A stretch of DNA of 37,540 nucleotides, from the NCBI GenBank assembly GCA_023228295.1, contig JALOBP010000019.1:1-37540 (forward strand), given 5' to 3'. The stretch comes from Methanoregula sp. (GTDB lineage: Archaea > Halobacteriota > Methanomicrobia > Methanomicrobiales > Methanospirillaceae). Below are positions 1 to 7,760 of the stretch, piece by piece (positions within the stretch are counted from its first letter, which is position 1; each line of letters begins with the position of its first letter). A program made the position numbers and the translations under genes. The notes under the pieces are model-generated. The model did not search any database. It saw only the letters and a list, made by a program, of their open reading frames with translations, and was not told where the DNA came from.

Positions 1-122
1 ACTGCATTCTGCTGCGGCAGGTCAATGGCGAAATAATGGACCCCGGCAACAAACGTGCCGGCGATTGCCAAGCAGACGATGAACAGGACGAGTCCTGCGA
101 GGGGGGATTGTGATTCTGACAT
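1..122 (-). CDS. Cysteine-rich family membrane protein, copy 1 (partial, C-terminus outside the window)
   Basis: Reading leftward from the ATG at 122 gives 40 codons of open frame that run off the window edge. The product starts MSESQSPLAGLVLF and contains one hydrophobic segment at about residues 7-30, followed by the HYFAIDLPQQNA stretch. This N-terminus is nearly identical to those of the two complete copies at 271-564 and 598-894, so the missing part is expected to be a cysteine-rich tail. An AGGAG ribosome binding site lies about 9 bases upstream of the ATG. The gene has its own promoter block at 166-222, which duplicates the one in front of copy 3. Function is unknown. Confidence 0.8.
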   Translation of the reverse strand, partial: MSESQSPLAGLVLFIVCLAIAGTFVAGVHYFAIDLPQQNA

Positions 123-165
123 TTAAAATAACTCCTGACGAACAAGTCGTTACCTCATGGTTTGG

Positions 166-222
166 GTGAAGGATATAAAAGCGCTGGGATATTGGAAAAA
201 AAGTGAGGGAAATTTTCCCGGT
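166..222 (-). promoter_or_regulatory. Duplicated promoter block of cysteine-rich gene copy 1
   Basis: These 57 bases recur identically at 940-996. On the minus strand they contain a TATA box (TTTTATATCC, 171-180) and, about 30 bases further upstream, the perfect palindrome GGGAAATTTTCCC (207-219). The TATA box lies about 50 bases before the start codon of copy 1, leaving a short leader with an AGGAG site. The palindrome is in the right place for an activator-binding site or an extended BRE-side element; that role is inferred. Confidence 0.65.
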
Positions 223-270
223 GTGCCCGAAAAAAAAGTAATGTGGTTTTTCATCCCGGATTATGCCGGT

Positions 271-564
271 TTAACACGTACTCATACACGTATTGTATTC
301 AGCCGTACACTGGTTTTTGCATTGTGTTCGTCCTACATACGTGGGACATTGTGAGTTGCAGGTTGATTTATCCACACCACATTCAAATTCGCAGTCTTCT
401 TTAGGCCATTGATATTCGTTATCCGGCGTCTGCACTGCATTCTGCTGCGGCAGGTCAATGACGAAATAGTGCACTCCGGCAACACACGTGCCGGCGATTG
501 CGATGCAGACGATGAACAGGACGAGTCCTGCGAGGGGGGATTTAGTGGGTTGTTGTGATGTCAT
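271..564 (-). CDS. Cysteine-rich family membrane protein, copy 2
   Basis: The product has 97 residues. Residues 1-42 are a short N-terminus plus one membrane helix (SPLAGLVLFIVCIAIAGTCV) and the family signature HYFVIDLPQQNA. The rest is a charged tail with four CX3C motifs arranged as CX3C-X6-CX3C, a spacer of 8, then CX3C-X6-CX3C. Eight regularly spaced cysteines suggest two disulfide-linked helical hairpins, or metal binding, probably outside the membrane. The gene starts 33 bases after the end of copy 3 and lacks the duplicated promoter block, so the two are probably co-transcribed. The N-terminus is nearly identical to copies 1 and 3, while the tail shares little beyond the cysteine pattern. 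No known function is recognised. Confidence 0.82.
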   Translation of the reverse strand: MTSQQPTKSPLAGLVLFIVCIAIAGTCVAGVHYFVIDLPQQNAVQTPDNEYQWPKEDCEFECGVDKSTCNSQCPTYVGRTQCKNQCTAEYNTCMSTC

Positions 565-597
565 GATAGTATCAGCCTCTCAATAAAAAACCTGTGT

Positions 598-894
598 TCA
601 GGAAAGATCGCATTGTCTCAGGCAGTAGTACTCTGCAACCTTACAGTCAGACTGACACGAGGACTTCTGTTCCCCCTCGTACTGGTTGCAGAAATTGGTA
701 CAGGTCTCAACTTGTCTTCCGCATTCATTGATGCAGGCATAGTCCTTGTTTTCAGCGTTATCCGGCGCCTGCAACGCATTCTGCTGCGGGAGGTCAATGG
801 CGAAATAATGGACCCCGGCAACAAACGTGCCGGCGATGGCTAAGCAGATGATGAACAGGACGAGTCCAGCGAGGGGAGATTGTGTTTCTGACAT
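598..894 (-). CDS. Cysteine-rich family membrane protein, copy 3
   Basis: The product has 98 residues. It has the same N-terminal membrane helix as its neighbours (MSETQSPLAGLVLF onward, about residues 6-29) and the HYFAIDLPQQNA signature. Its tail carries four CX3C motifs: CX3C-X6-CX3C, a spacer of 10, then CX3C-X6-CX3C. The cysteine spacing matches copy 2, but most other tail residues differ. An AGGAG site lies 9-10 bases before the ATG, and the promoter block at 940-996 lies upstream. It is the first gene of a probable two-gene unit with copy 2. The regular cysteine pairs recall disulfide-stapled helical hairpins, but no homologous family is recognised and the function is unknown. Confidence 0.82.
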   Translation of the reverse strand: MSETQSPLAGLVLFIICLAIAGTFVAGVHYFAIDLPQQNALQAPDNAENKDYACINECGRQVETCTNFCNQYEGEQKSSCQSDCKVAEYYCLRQCDLS

Positions 895-939
895 TTTTTA
901 TAAACTCCTGCCGAACGAGTCGACAACTCAATCGTTTGA

Positions 940-996
940 GTGAAGGATATAAAAGCGCTGGGATATTGGAAAAAAAGTGAGGGAAATTTTCCCGGT
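940..996 (-). promoter_or_regulatory. Duplicated promoter block of cysteine-rich gene copy 3
   Basis: This block is identical over 57 bases to 166-222. On the minus strand it holds the TATA box (TTTTATATCC, 945-954) and the upstream palindrome GGGAAATTTTCCC (981-993). The perfect conservation of both elements points either to a recent tandem duplication or to shared regulation of the gene family. Confidence 0.65.
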
Positions 997-1015
997 ATAC
1001 CCTGAAAAACGGGGT

Positions 1016-1435
1016 TCAGAGATCGAACACGTTCAGCCCGACACCGGCATCGAACGTCCGCCCCAGCGAATCATCGATCGTTTGGATGAATATCTCGCAC
1101 GTCCCGCTCACGACTGCGCTTGTCAGGTGGCCTCCGAACGCAAGGTACGTTGCATCGGTGAGGGTTATATGAAGGTGAAGGTAGGGCTTCCCGTCCATCG
1201 TGGTGATGTTGCCGACAAGCGATGTGATCTCATGGTCGCCCGAGAGCGTTGTCGTATGGTACTCTTTTGTCGCCGTTTCAAACAGGCCGATCTCGATTGT
1301 AGTGGCTGCACCGATCCCCTGGACGGTTCCAAGGCTAATCTTCTGGTCGGTGCAGAATGCCTTGAGCGTGCCGACGATCTCTTCCCCGCGGTCGATGCGG
1401 AGGATGAAGTATGGACCGGATTTTTTGTAACGCAT
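1016..1435 (-). CDS. PPC/DUF296 domain protein
   Basis: The product has 139 residues and consists of a single PPC (DUF296) domain, the small trimeric fold found in many archaea and bacteria and in plant AT-hook proteins. The putative metal-binding histidines of prokaryotic members are visible as an HxH pair (His87, His89) and a third histidine at 103 in GGHL. The glycine-rich GTVQGIGAA stretch near residue 36 is typical. The biochemical role of the family is poorly defined; DNA or nucleotide binding has been suggested. It has its own TATA box at 1469-1478 and a GGAG site before the ATG, so it is probably monocistronic although the methyltransferase gene lies just upstream on the same strand. 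Confidence 0.88.
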   Translation of the reverse strand: MRYKKSGPYFILRIDRGEEIVGTLKAFCTDQKISLGTVQGIGAATTIEIGLFETATKEYHTTTLSGDHEITSLVGNITTMDGKPYLHLHITLTDATYLAFGGHLTSAVVSGTCEIFIQTIDDSLGRTFDAGVGLNVFDL

Positions 1436-1468
1436 GGTTTTTCTCCCGGGTTTTTGTTTTGCCGGTCA

Positions 1469-1478
1469 GGATATAATT
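1469..1478 (-). promoter_or_regulatory. TATA box of the PPC-domain gene
   Basis: The minus strand reads AATTATATCC. Its position predicts transcription starting near 1446, about 10 bases before the start codon, with a GGGAG ribosome binding site in the leader. Confidence 0.5.
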
Positions 1479-1506
1479 CTCCCTGCTGTCAGTTCAGCGG
1501 TCTCAT

Positions 1507-2592
1507 TCAACCGGTCCGGCCATAATGAAGGGCGATGAGCGACAGGTGCTCGTCGGCATGGCAGGAGGATTCGCACATGAGAGAAAATTCCGGCCCGAGT
1601 ACCTCGTTTAAGAGTTCAATCCACTGGGTCCGGAGCATATGGTAATCGCTCCGCTCGCCCCGTGGCTCGGTGAGGATGGAGACTACTTCGGTCATCAGGA
1701 ACATATCGATGCACTCGTTGACCACTTCCACCGGGGCATCGTGCGCATAAATGCAGTCAAAGAACCGGCCGTATGACTGGTACACGGCAAGTGCAAGGGC
1801 CGGGGAGAGACGTTCGGGACGGTCGATATCGGCATCCATTTCGAAGAGGAGGAAGTGGTCGATCCACGGCTTTACCGTCCGGAGGTGGAGGCGCTTGTCT
1901 TCAACCGGCATGTGGTGGTACGCAAGCGAGCTCATCGCGATATCGACCTTATGGTCGACTCTGCCCGAGCACTCCTGGATCCTGCAGCATTCGATCCCGA
2001 TGGCAACTGAGGGAAACGCTGCCCTGATCGTCTTCTCTGCCAGTGCTGCCATTGCAGGCGACGGGTCAACGAGCAGGACTTCGGCAATGCCCGGGATCCT
2101 CTTTGTCTCCAGCAGGTTTGTCAGGACCGCGACTGTGAGTGCCCCGTCCCCGCAGCCGATATCCATGAACCGGATCGGGCGATCGAAGACCGGCAGGGTC
2201 TGTGCGCAGTGACGGACAAACTGGCGGCGTGCATTGTTCATCAGGGGCACGGTGGTGAAATGGATGAATGGCCGGGGATCGGCAAACACGGTGGCGGGTT
2301 TTTTTAGTTCGTTGTTATAGCGTTTCAGGAATCCCAGGAGATAGGCACAGCCAAATATCCCGTCTTCCTCTTCGAGAACCGCGGACTCAACCCAGGCAAC
2401 CGCCGGTTCCCCGCGACCATGTGCGGCAAGGAATGTTGCTATGTAAAAATGAAATGCAGGCACGAGGTTATGCCGGACCCGGGCATCATATATTCCAGGT
2501 GCGGGACTGTCCCGGAGTATCTCATCCGCATATGCCCGCCATTCCCGCTGTTCCCGGTCTGAAAGAAAGAGCATGGTTTCCAGCCAGCACAT
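1507..2592 (-). CDS. SAM-dependent class I methyltransferase
   Basis: The frame gives 361 residues. The SAM-binding glycine-rich motif I (FMDIGCGDG) is at residues 142-150, followed by an acidic strand (VLLVDPSPAM) as expected for a Rossmann-fold methyltransferase. The first 120 or so residues are an extra helical domain. The C-terminal part (about 230-361) may form the substrate-binding region; the substrate cannot be told from sequence. Met7 (2574) is an alternative start with a GGAAA-like site before it, whereas the first ATG has no clear ribosome binding site. The gene is divergent from the DUF169 gene. Confidence 0.82.
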   Translation of the reverse strand: MCWLETMLFLSDREQREWRAYADEILRDSPAPGIYDARVRHNLVPAFHFYIATFLAAHGRGEPAVAWVESAVLEEEDGIFGCAYLLGFLKRYNNELKKPATVFADPRPFIHFTTVPLMNNARRQFVRHCAQTLPVFDRPIRFMDIGCGDGALTVAVLTNLLETKRIPGIAEVLLVDPSPAMAALAEKTIRAAFPSVAIGIECCRIQECSGRVDHKVDIAMSSLAYHHMPVEDKRLHLRTVKPWIDHFLLFEMDADIDRPERLSPALALAVYQSYGRFFDCIYAHDAPVEVVNECIDMFLMTEVVSILTEPRGERSDYHMLRTQWIELLNEVLGPEFSLMCESSCHADEHLSLIALHYGRTG

Positions 2593-2812
2593 TTGGAGGC
2601 CGAACGTAAAACATCTTGCGGAATAAGGTTGTCGTCCGGTGTTCCGGCATACGACTCATCCAGGAGTTTCCCCAGATATCAACCTATATATTCAGGCCAT
2701 GCCCATCACATTTAAAGGCAGGCTGTGCCACATCCACCGGATTAATCACAGGTAAGGGGTTTTTCCTGTGGGCGTGTCATCCATTAAAATTCCAGGTTCC
2801 GTGAAGTGAGAG

Positions 2813-3646
2813 ATGATGCAGAAAAGTGAGATTGCAAAGGCAGCCGGCATAAAATCTCATCCGGTCGCCATCATATGGACGGACAGAAAACCGGAAAAAA
2901 GCCTCGAGTTCAGGGCCGGTGTCTGGGGTTGCGTCATGGGGCTCTTTGCAAAAGTTGCAAAGGAGGGAAAGACCGCGGTCTTCTCCCGGGACACAACCAC
3001 CTGCGTCGGTGGGGCGATGGGGCTCGGGTTCGGCAGGCCGCTGGACCGGCACGCGGCCCGGACCGAAGAGGGCTTCTGTTCGTTCCTCTCGAACGGGATC
3101 GGGGGGGCCATGGACAGGGAGGCCTATGAATCGATCATTGACCAGAGCACGGATGCCCGCCACAAAAAGCTGCTCACCGAGGGGGAACGATTCTTAAAGA
3201 GCCCGGCTATTGTCCAAAAATTCCTTGCAAACCTCCCGGTCTATGATGCAGAGGACCGGTATATCGTCATGAAACCAGTCCATGAAGTTGAGGATGGCGA
3301 GGATGTACGGAGCATCGTGTTTGTCGCCAACGCCGACCAGGTTTCTGCCCTCTCGATCCTTGCGAACTATGCCACGGGGAATATCCGGGACGGGATCATC
3401 GTTGCTGCCGGTGCTGCCGGGTGCCAGGCCATGGGTGTCTGCACATATGCGGAGGGCGAGACGGATCACCCCAGGGCAGTTGTCGGCCTTACCGACCTCT
3501 CCGCACGGAAGGCAGTCCGCCCGACCATGGGAAAAGATGTCCTCACCTTCTCGATCCCGCCCGCACTATACCGGGAGATGGAGGCGAATGTTCCGGGGAG
3601 TTTCCTTGAACTGGACCTCTGGAAGGAACTCCGGGATTCGGGCTGA
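2813..3646 (+). CDS. DUF169 family protein
   Basis: The product has 277 residues and matches the DUF169 pattern common in methanogens and anaerobes: the N-terminal HPVAIIWTDRKPE stretch, a cysteine-containing GCVMGLFAKVAKEGKTA segment, then TTTCVGGAMGLGFG and a second half with AAGAAGCQAMGVCTYAE. Conserved cysteines at about 39, 63, 202 and 208 suggest a redox or metal role, but the family has no established reaction. Two adjacent ATGs (2813 and 2816) are possible starts. GTGAAGTGAGAG just upstream can serve as ribosome binding site. It is transcribed divergently from the methyltransferase gene. Confidence 0.85.
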   Translation: MMQKSEIAKAAGIKSHPVAIIWTDRKPEKSLEFRAGVWGCVMGLFAKVAKEGKTAVFSRDTTTCVGGAMGLGFGRPLDRHAARTEEGFCSFLSNGIGGAMDREAYESIIDQSTDARHKKLLTEGERFLKSPAIVQKFLANLPVYDAEDRYIVMKPVHEVEDGEDVRSIVFVANADQVSALSILANYATGNIRDGIIVAAGAAGCQAMGVCTYAEGETDHPRAVVGLTDLSARKAVRPTMGKDVLTFSIPPALYREMEANVPGSFLELDLWKELRDSG

Positions 3647-3878
3647 TCATCGGGACCGGGAGCCTGTTTTTTCCCGCAGGGGATTTTTGCATAATTTTAC
3701 GCAACGAGACCGGTGAATATTCCCCCGGCCTCACGCATAATTTCGATCTCTTTATTATTCATTAGTATTTAATAAATCAGAACGTACGGGTTCCCGGTTC
3801 ATTCCCGCCGTAATCGGGATTGTCCCTGCAAAATGACCGCGGGATTTCCAGGAACGAATCCAAAAACCACGGAGATGA

Positions 3879-4883
3879 ATGATGGAAGTTTTTCCCCCGC
3901 TCGCACGGATGCTGCAACTGATCCTGGCCGGCATCTGCCTATTCCTTCTGGTTTTCGGGGCCATCATCGTTCTCTTCTCCAACGCAATCTTCAATGAGCC
4001 CCGGGTTATCCTCGATGAATCAGCAGCTTCAGCCCTGCCGGTCAATGTCTCCCGGTCATTCAGCTTCCATAACACCTCCGCATCCGTCACGATTTCCATC
4101 TACAGTTCCGTATACGAAGCCTCGAAGAAGACGTACAGGAGCATCATCCTTGTCGGCGACCCAAAAGGTCTTGGGACCCGGTATTACCAGGTGATGATCA
4201 ACGATCCAACCCAGGACCGTATCTATGAGGACCTCCTGGAACAGTTCCGTAAAATCCGGGCCGAACGGAACCTTACCGATGACGAATACCTCGAAATGAT
4301 GACGGCTTACATCCAGACCATCCCGTACAAGGACGGCGGGAATTCTCCACCCAAGTACCCGGCCGAGCTCCTCGTGGAGAACATGGGCGATTGCGATGAC
4401 AAGGCAATCCTCTTATCAGGACTCCTTGCCCGCGAGGGGTATTCCGTGGTGCTCCTCAAGTTCGGGCCCGAGAGCCACATGGCAATGGGGATCGGATCGG
4501 ATGCATTCCCCTACAAGTCAACGGGTTACACCTACCTTGAGGCGATGACGCCGGCCTACATCGGCATCCCGTCGTTTTCTATAATGACCAGAAAACCCCT
4601 CAAATCAGATCCCCTCGTTATCCCGGTCAGCACCGGGACGAAGATCTACCATGGCGGAAGCCAGACAAGGTATATCAGTAATATGTCGGTGCTTACGGAA
4701 CAGAAAGCGGCGGAGCTGACGTTACGGCTTGATGCGTTCCCGGTGACTGAAAGGAACGGCACGGAATATCTCGCGGTGCTTGGCGAGCGGGACCGCTCAG
4801 CTGCCATCCACACGTACATCCGGAACCACCCGCTCGACCGGCCGGGAGTTATGGCGTATCTGAAAAAGGAAGTGCCGGCCTGA
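3879..4883 (+). CDS. Membrane-anchored transglutaminase-like protein
   Basis: The product has 334 residues. A single strong membrane helix occupies residues 10-34, so the rest probably faces outward. The transglutaminase-like core follows: the catalytic cysteine in ENMGDCDDKAILLSGLL (Cys172), the histidine in GPESHMAMG (His200) and an acidic residue in YLEAMTP (Glu221). In this fold the triad acts in proteolysis or amide transfer. Target and exact activity are unknown. A GGAG site at 3871-3874 fits either of the two adjacent ATGs (3879, 3882). The upstream 230 bases contain an AT-rich stretch (3750-3778) likely to hold the promoter. Confidence 0.85.
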   Translation: MMEVFPPLARMLQLILAGICLFLLVFGAIIVLFSNAIFNEPRVILDESAASALPVNVSRSFSFHNTSASVTISIYSSVYEASKKTYRSIILVGDPKGLGTRYYQVMINDPTQDRIYEDLLEQFRKIRAERNLTDDEYLEMMTAYIQTIPYKDGGNSPPKYPAELLVENMGDCDDKAILLSGLLAREGYSVVLLKFGPESHMAMGIGSDAFPYKSTGYTYLEAMTPAYIGIPSFSIMTRKPLKSDPLVIPVSTGTKIYHGGSQTRYISNMSVLTEQKAAELTLRLDAFPVTERNGTEYLAVLGERDRSAAIHTYIRNHPLDRPGVMAYLKKEVPA

Positions 4884-5043
4884 CCCTGTATATGGGGGGA
4901 TGCAGGGTTTGCGAAGGATTTCTCCGGTTCCCATTTTTTATCCATTCATTTTAAAAAGATGCTGATTGTTCTGGATTATCCCTAAGGACCCTGCCTTAAT
5001 GCAGGATCTGGGCCTGATAAGCCCCCTCTCCTCGTAACATTGT

Positions 5044-5051
5044 AAAAAAAA
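5044..5051 (-). terminator. T-run terminator of the CPBP protease gene
   Basis: Eight consecutive T residues on the minus strand begin 12 bases after the stop codon. Archaeal RNA polymerase terminates at such U-tracts without needing a strong hairpin. Confidence 0.5.
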
Positions 5052-5063
5052 GTATCCCCCTGC

Positions 5064-5873
5064 TTATCTGAGGACGATTCCAAAAACAATCCACAACGCA
5101 ATCGGGGCTTCAATGCCATGAATGATTACCGCCATCCAGTTGCTCCGGAACCGCTTGGAGGGGTAACTCAGCAAAAACCCTGATAACACTACCTGGGACA
5201 GGATTCCCTGGGGTTTGTGAAGATGGTACAACCCGAAAAAAACCCCGTTGAAAAACCAGTCCCACTTCCCGAACACGCCGTTCATCTTCGGGAGCAGTAT
5301 CCCCCGGAAAAGAAATTCTTCGCCAAGGAAATAGTTGAATGGTATGGTTATCAGTGTCAGGACAACCAATATCCAGGCACCCTCGAACTCCGGCGTCATC
5401 AGCTCCCCCATGTTGTAGTGGGGAAGGCTGTTGATTACGGGAAACATGGAGCCTAAAAAATCAGGCAACGGGATAACCATCAAAGCCAGGCCTAATGCGA
5501 TGAAGGGAATAACCCACAGGAATAAACTGGCGCGTTTCTCGCCGGCTATAGGATCGCGGGGCATGGTATACCACATCCGTTTTTTCATCGTCTCCCATTT
5601 CAGGTTCCCGGTTTCGTTATGGATGATAATGAGGGACAGCACAAACTGCCAGACAAGGCCGAGGATCATCAGCGGCCAGAAAACAAGAAACGGCGGAACG
5701 TTTGCCGGGATCGCAAAATAGCTGATAATTGCCGGGGTTACGACAAATGCAAACAATGTCATGGGTGCTGTGGCAAGCGCCCAGATGGTAATAATTTTTA
5801 CAAGACTGTACTGGCTGTCATCAGCCATCTCCCTGACGGGCAGGGATTTTTCTGAATTGTCGTTTACACCCAT
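5064..5873 (-). CDS. CPBP family intramembrane glutamic endopeptidase (CAAX protease-like)
   Basis: The product has 269 residues with several membrane helices after a 20-residue soluble tail. All three signatures of the CPBP (ABI/Rce1-like) family are present: EEFLFR (Glu185, Glu186, Arg190), FGLYH with the motif-2 histidine (His217), and the late histidine in VIIHG (His252). These residues activate water in the membrane for peptide cleavage. The natural substrate is unknown; archaeal members are often single genes like this one. Met16 is a possible later start. A TATA-like CTTATATGGG lies at 6021-6030, which would leave a long leader of about 125 bases. Confidence 0.87.
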   Translation of the reverse strand: MGVNDNSEKSLPVREMADDSQYSLVKIITIWALATAPMTLFAFVVTPAIISYFAIPANVPPFLVFWPLMILGLVWQFVLSLIIIHNETGNLKWETMKKRMWYTMPRDPIAGEKRASLFLWVIPFIALGLALMVIPLPDFLGSMFPVINSLPHYNMGELMTPEFEGAWILVVLTLITIPFNYFLGEEFLFRGILLPKMNGVFGKWDWFFNGVFFGLYHLHKPQGILSQVVLSGFLLSYPSKRFRSNWMAVIIHGIEAPIALWIVFGIVLR

Positions 5874-6020
5874 GGTTTTGCCCCCTCATGTTCCCGGCCT
5901 GATGGGTGCCTGAAAGCATAGACCGGCAGGTCACGGAGTGCCGCCGGTCCAATGCCCTGCGTTGTGACTGCATCAATTGCTGCAAAACATGACCTTGCGT
6001 ATAGTGTTTCTTTTACCCAC

Positions 6021-6030
6021 CCCATATAAG
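6021..6030 (-). promoter_or_regulatory. Candidate TATA box upstream of the CPBP gene
   Basis: The minus strand reads CTTATATGGG. It lies about 150 bases before the ATG, so the leader would be unusually long. The 273 bases between the CPBP start and the next stop codon hold nothing else that I recognise. Confidence 0.3.
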
Positions 6031-6146
6031 AAAAACGTAATCCAAAGAGACGTATCAGTCACCTGCCCGTAAGAATCCTGATATGTATCCCGGAAAAAAG
6101 GGACCGGGGGTTCATCTGCGGGATGTTATCCGAGATGGTATGGATC

Positions 6147-7631
6147 TTATCCTGCCCGGCCCGGTGCGAGGATCCCGGCCGCCATCCCGGGCCGGTACCC
6201 GTCATCAAGGCTGAAACCCGGGCGGGGATTGAATTTTATCGCCCGGTCATAGGCGAGCTCGGACCATTCCGCACCGATCATGGTCGCGGGCTGGGCATAG
6301 GCCCGGTATCCCACAAAACAGGGCTCATCGGGTTCGATCCCGTACGCCCCGACACCGGAGGGAATGACCACGGTTGCCGGGTCCCCGTACGCGTGGCGGG
6401 CAATCTTTGCAACATAGAGATATTTTGCATTCGGGTTATCGGGGAGGAATGCTTCGGCCGTGCCGGTGTAATTGTGGTTCGATACGCCCCCGATACCGTT
6501 CATCGCCGTTGTGCCGTAGAGCCCGAAATTGGAATAGGTCGCCTTCCCGGTTGCTGCGTGGTTTACGCCAAAGACGATGATGAATTCATCGGGGTCGTTG
6601 CCAAGCGTGGTGTTGGAGGTCTGCAGGTATACCGTATCGCGGATCTCGCCCAGCACGTCAATGCCCCGCTGGATTGCATCGTATCCTTCGTAGAGCCAGA
6701 CCTGTGTCACCAGTTCTTCTGCCCGGTCCCGGCCGTATTTTTCCAGGATCGCCCCCCGGAGCTCCTCGAGGTCGTCGTAGAGGTCCAGTTCGCGGGTATC
6801 GCCCGTTCCCCGTATGATGAGCCGGGGGACCGGGTAATAATCCGGTTTTGTCTCTACAGCCAGCGTCAGCCGGTACACGATGCCCGGCGTGCTGTTCATG
6901 TACGCGCTTCCCGCCTCTGCATCATGGAAAAAGGCTACCCGGTGCAGGAAGGAAAACGTATCGGCTTCATCATCCAGTCCCATGCGGACAAGGGAATTTG
7001 GGATTATCTTCGTGTGCATGACCTCGACCGGGTATCCTGCCCGTACCAGGGTATCCCTAACCCTCCTGTCAGCGTTCTTATCAGCGGTCAGGATCATGAT
7101 GATCGGCTGTTCAAACACGTTTTCCGGGTGCCCGCTCTCCTGCGCAAGCATCAGGTTGTTTGTGCTGTCCCCGAGGCTTGCGAAGACCCTTCTGTCCCCG
7201 TCAGAATCCGGGAAGTACCGCATGACCAGGTACCCGCAATAGCTGAAATAATCGCACGCCGGGGGAGTCTTCCCTATGAACACCACGGCTTCATCGGGCC
7301 GGAACTTGTAGTCCACCCATAACCCACGGTTCTCCGGTATGAGCGGTGCATCTGACATGGTATTATTGCTTGTCTGCCCGGGTGCTTTTGGGATCTTGGC
7401 AGTCATGTAGGGGGCGCTGGGATTATTTGCGTAACAGGACGGGGTGAGTCCGGCATTGTACATGCTGATGACGTCAAACGTCTCCATTTTACCAACGTTC
7501 ACGAGAAAACCTGCGTTTTCAAATGCGTGGATGGTTGCATTCTCTGCCAGGGAGATCTCAATAGCAAGTGACGGTGCAACACAAAAACCTGCGAGAATGA
7601 GTAGGATCAAAATTGCAGAGAACCGATGCAT
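6147..7631 (-). CDS. Secreted protein of unknown function
   Basis: The product has 494 residues. Residues 1-23 are a clear Sec signal peptide ending APSLA. The mature part has no family that I recognise. It contains several N-glycosylation sequons (for example NAT, NNT, NTT, NYT), a possible nucleotide- or sugar-fold stretch (EQPIIMILTADKNADRRVRD), and repeated references to aromatic and proline motifs near the end. Internal text such as DEFIIVFGVNHAATGKATYS suggests an enzyme-like core rather than a repeat surface protein. A TATA box at 7652-7662 places transcription start at about the ATG, so the mRNA may be leaderless. The long open frame on the opposite strand is a shadow. Confidence 0.75.
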   Translation of the reverse strand: MHRFSAILILLILAGFCVAPSLAIEISLAENATIHAFENAGFLVNVGKMETFDVISMYNAGLTPSCYANNPSAPYMTAKIPKAPGQTSNNTMSDAPLIPENRGLWVDYKFRPDEAVVFIGKTPPACDYFSYCGYLVMRYFPDSDGDRRVFASLGDSTNNLMLAQESGHPENVFEQPIIMILTADKNADRRVRDTLVRAGYPVEVMHTKIIPNSLVRMGLDDEADTFSFLHRVAFFHDAEAGSAYMNSTPGIVYRLTLAVETKPDYYPVPRLIIRGTGDTRELDLYDDLEELRGAILEKYGRDRAEELVTQVWLYEGYDAIQRGIDVLGEIRDTVYLQTSNTTLGNDPDEFIIVFGVNHAATGKATYSNFGLYGTTAMNGIGGVSNHNYTGTAEAFLPDNPNAKYLYVAKIARHAYGDPATVVIPSGVGAYGIEPDEPCFVGYRAYAQPATMIGAEWSELAYDRAIKFNPRPGFSLDDGYRPGMAAGILAPGRAG

Positions 7632-7651
7632 ATCAGGGATCGACTACCGGA

Positions 7652-7662
7652 ATATTTATAAT
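7652..7662 (-). promoter_or_regulatory. TATA box of the secreted-protein gene
   Basis: The minus strand reads TAATTATAAATATT across this position. Its centre lies about 26 bases before the ATG at 7631, the spacing expected between TATA box and transcription start, and there is no ribosome binding site between them. This supports a leaderless transcript. Confidence 0.55.
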
Positions 7663-7760
7663 TAGTTTTTCTGCCCCCGGAAAAAACATCAAAATAATGC
7701 GTTGTGCCCCCGGGGATTTCATATTGGACGGGCACAGGTTTTCTTCGGGAGGGAAAAAAC

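Noticed and set aside
6329..6342. A CGGGTTCGATCCCG stretch like a tRNA T-arm
   Set aside because: It lies inside the secreted-protein gene, with no acceptor stem, anticodon arm or D-arm at the right distance. No tRNA gene was found anywhere in the window.
6123..7322. A 399-codon open frame on the plus strand
   Set aside because: It lies wholly antisense to the secreted-protein gene, which has a signal peptide, a TATA box and natural protein composition. The plus-strand product is rich in arginine, proline and cysteine and looks like a shadow.
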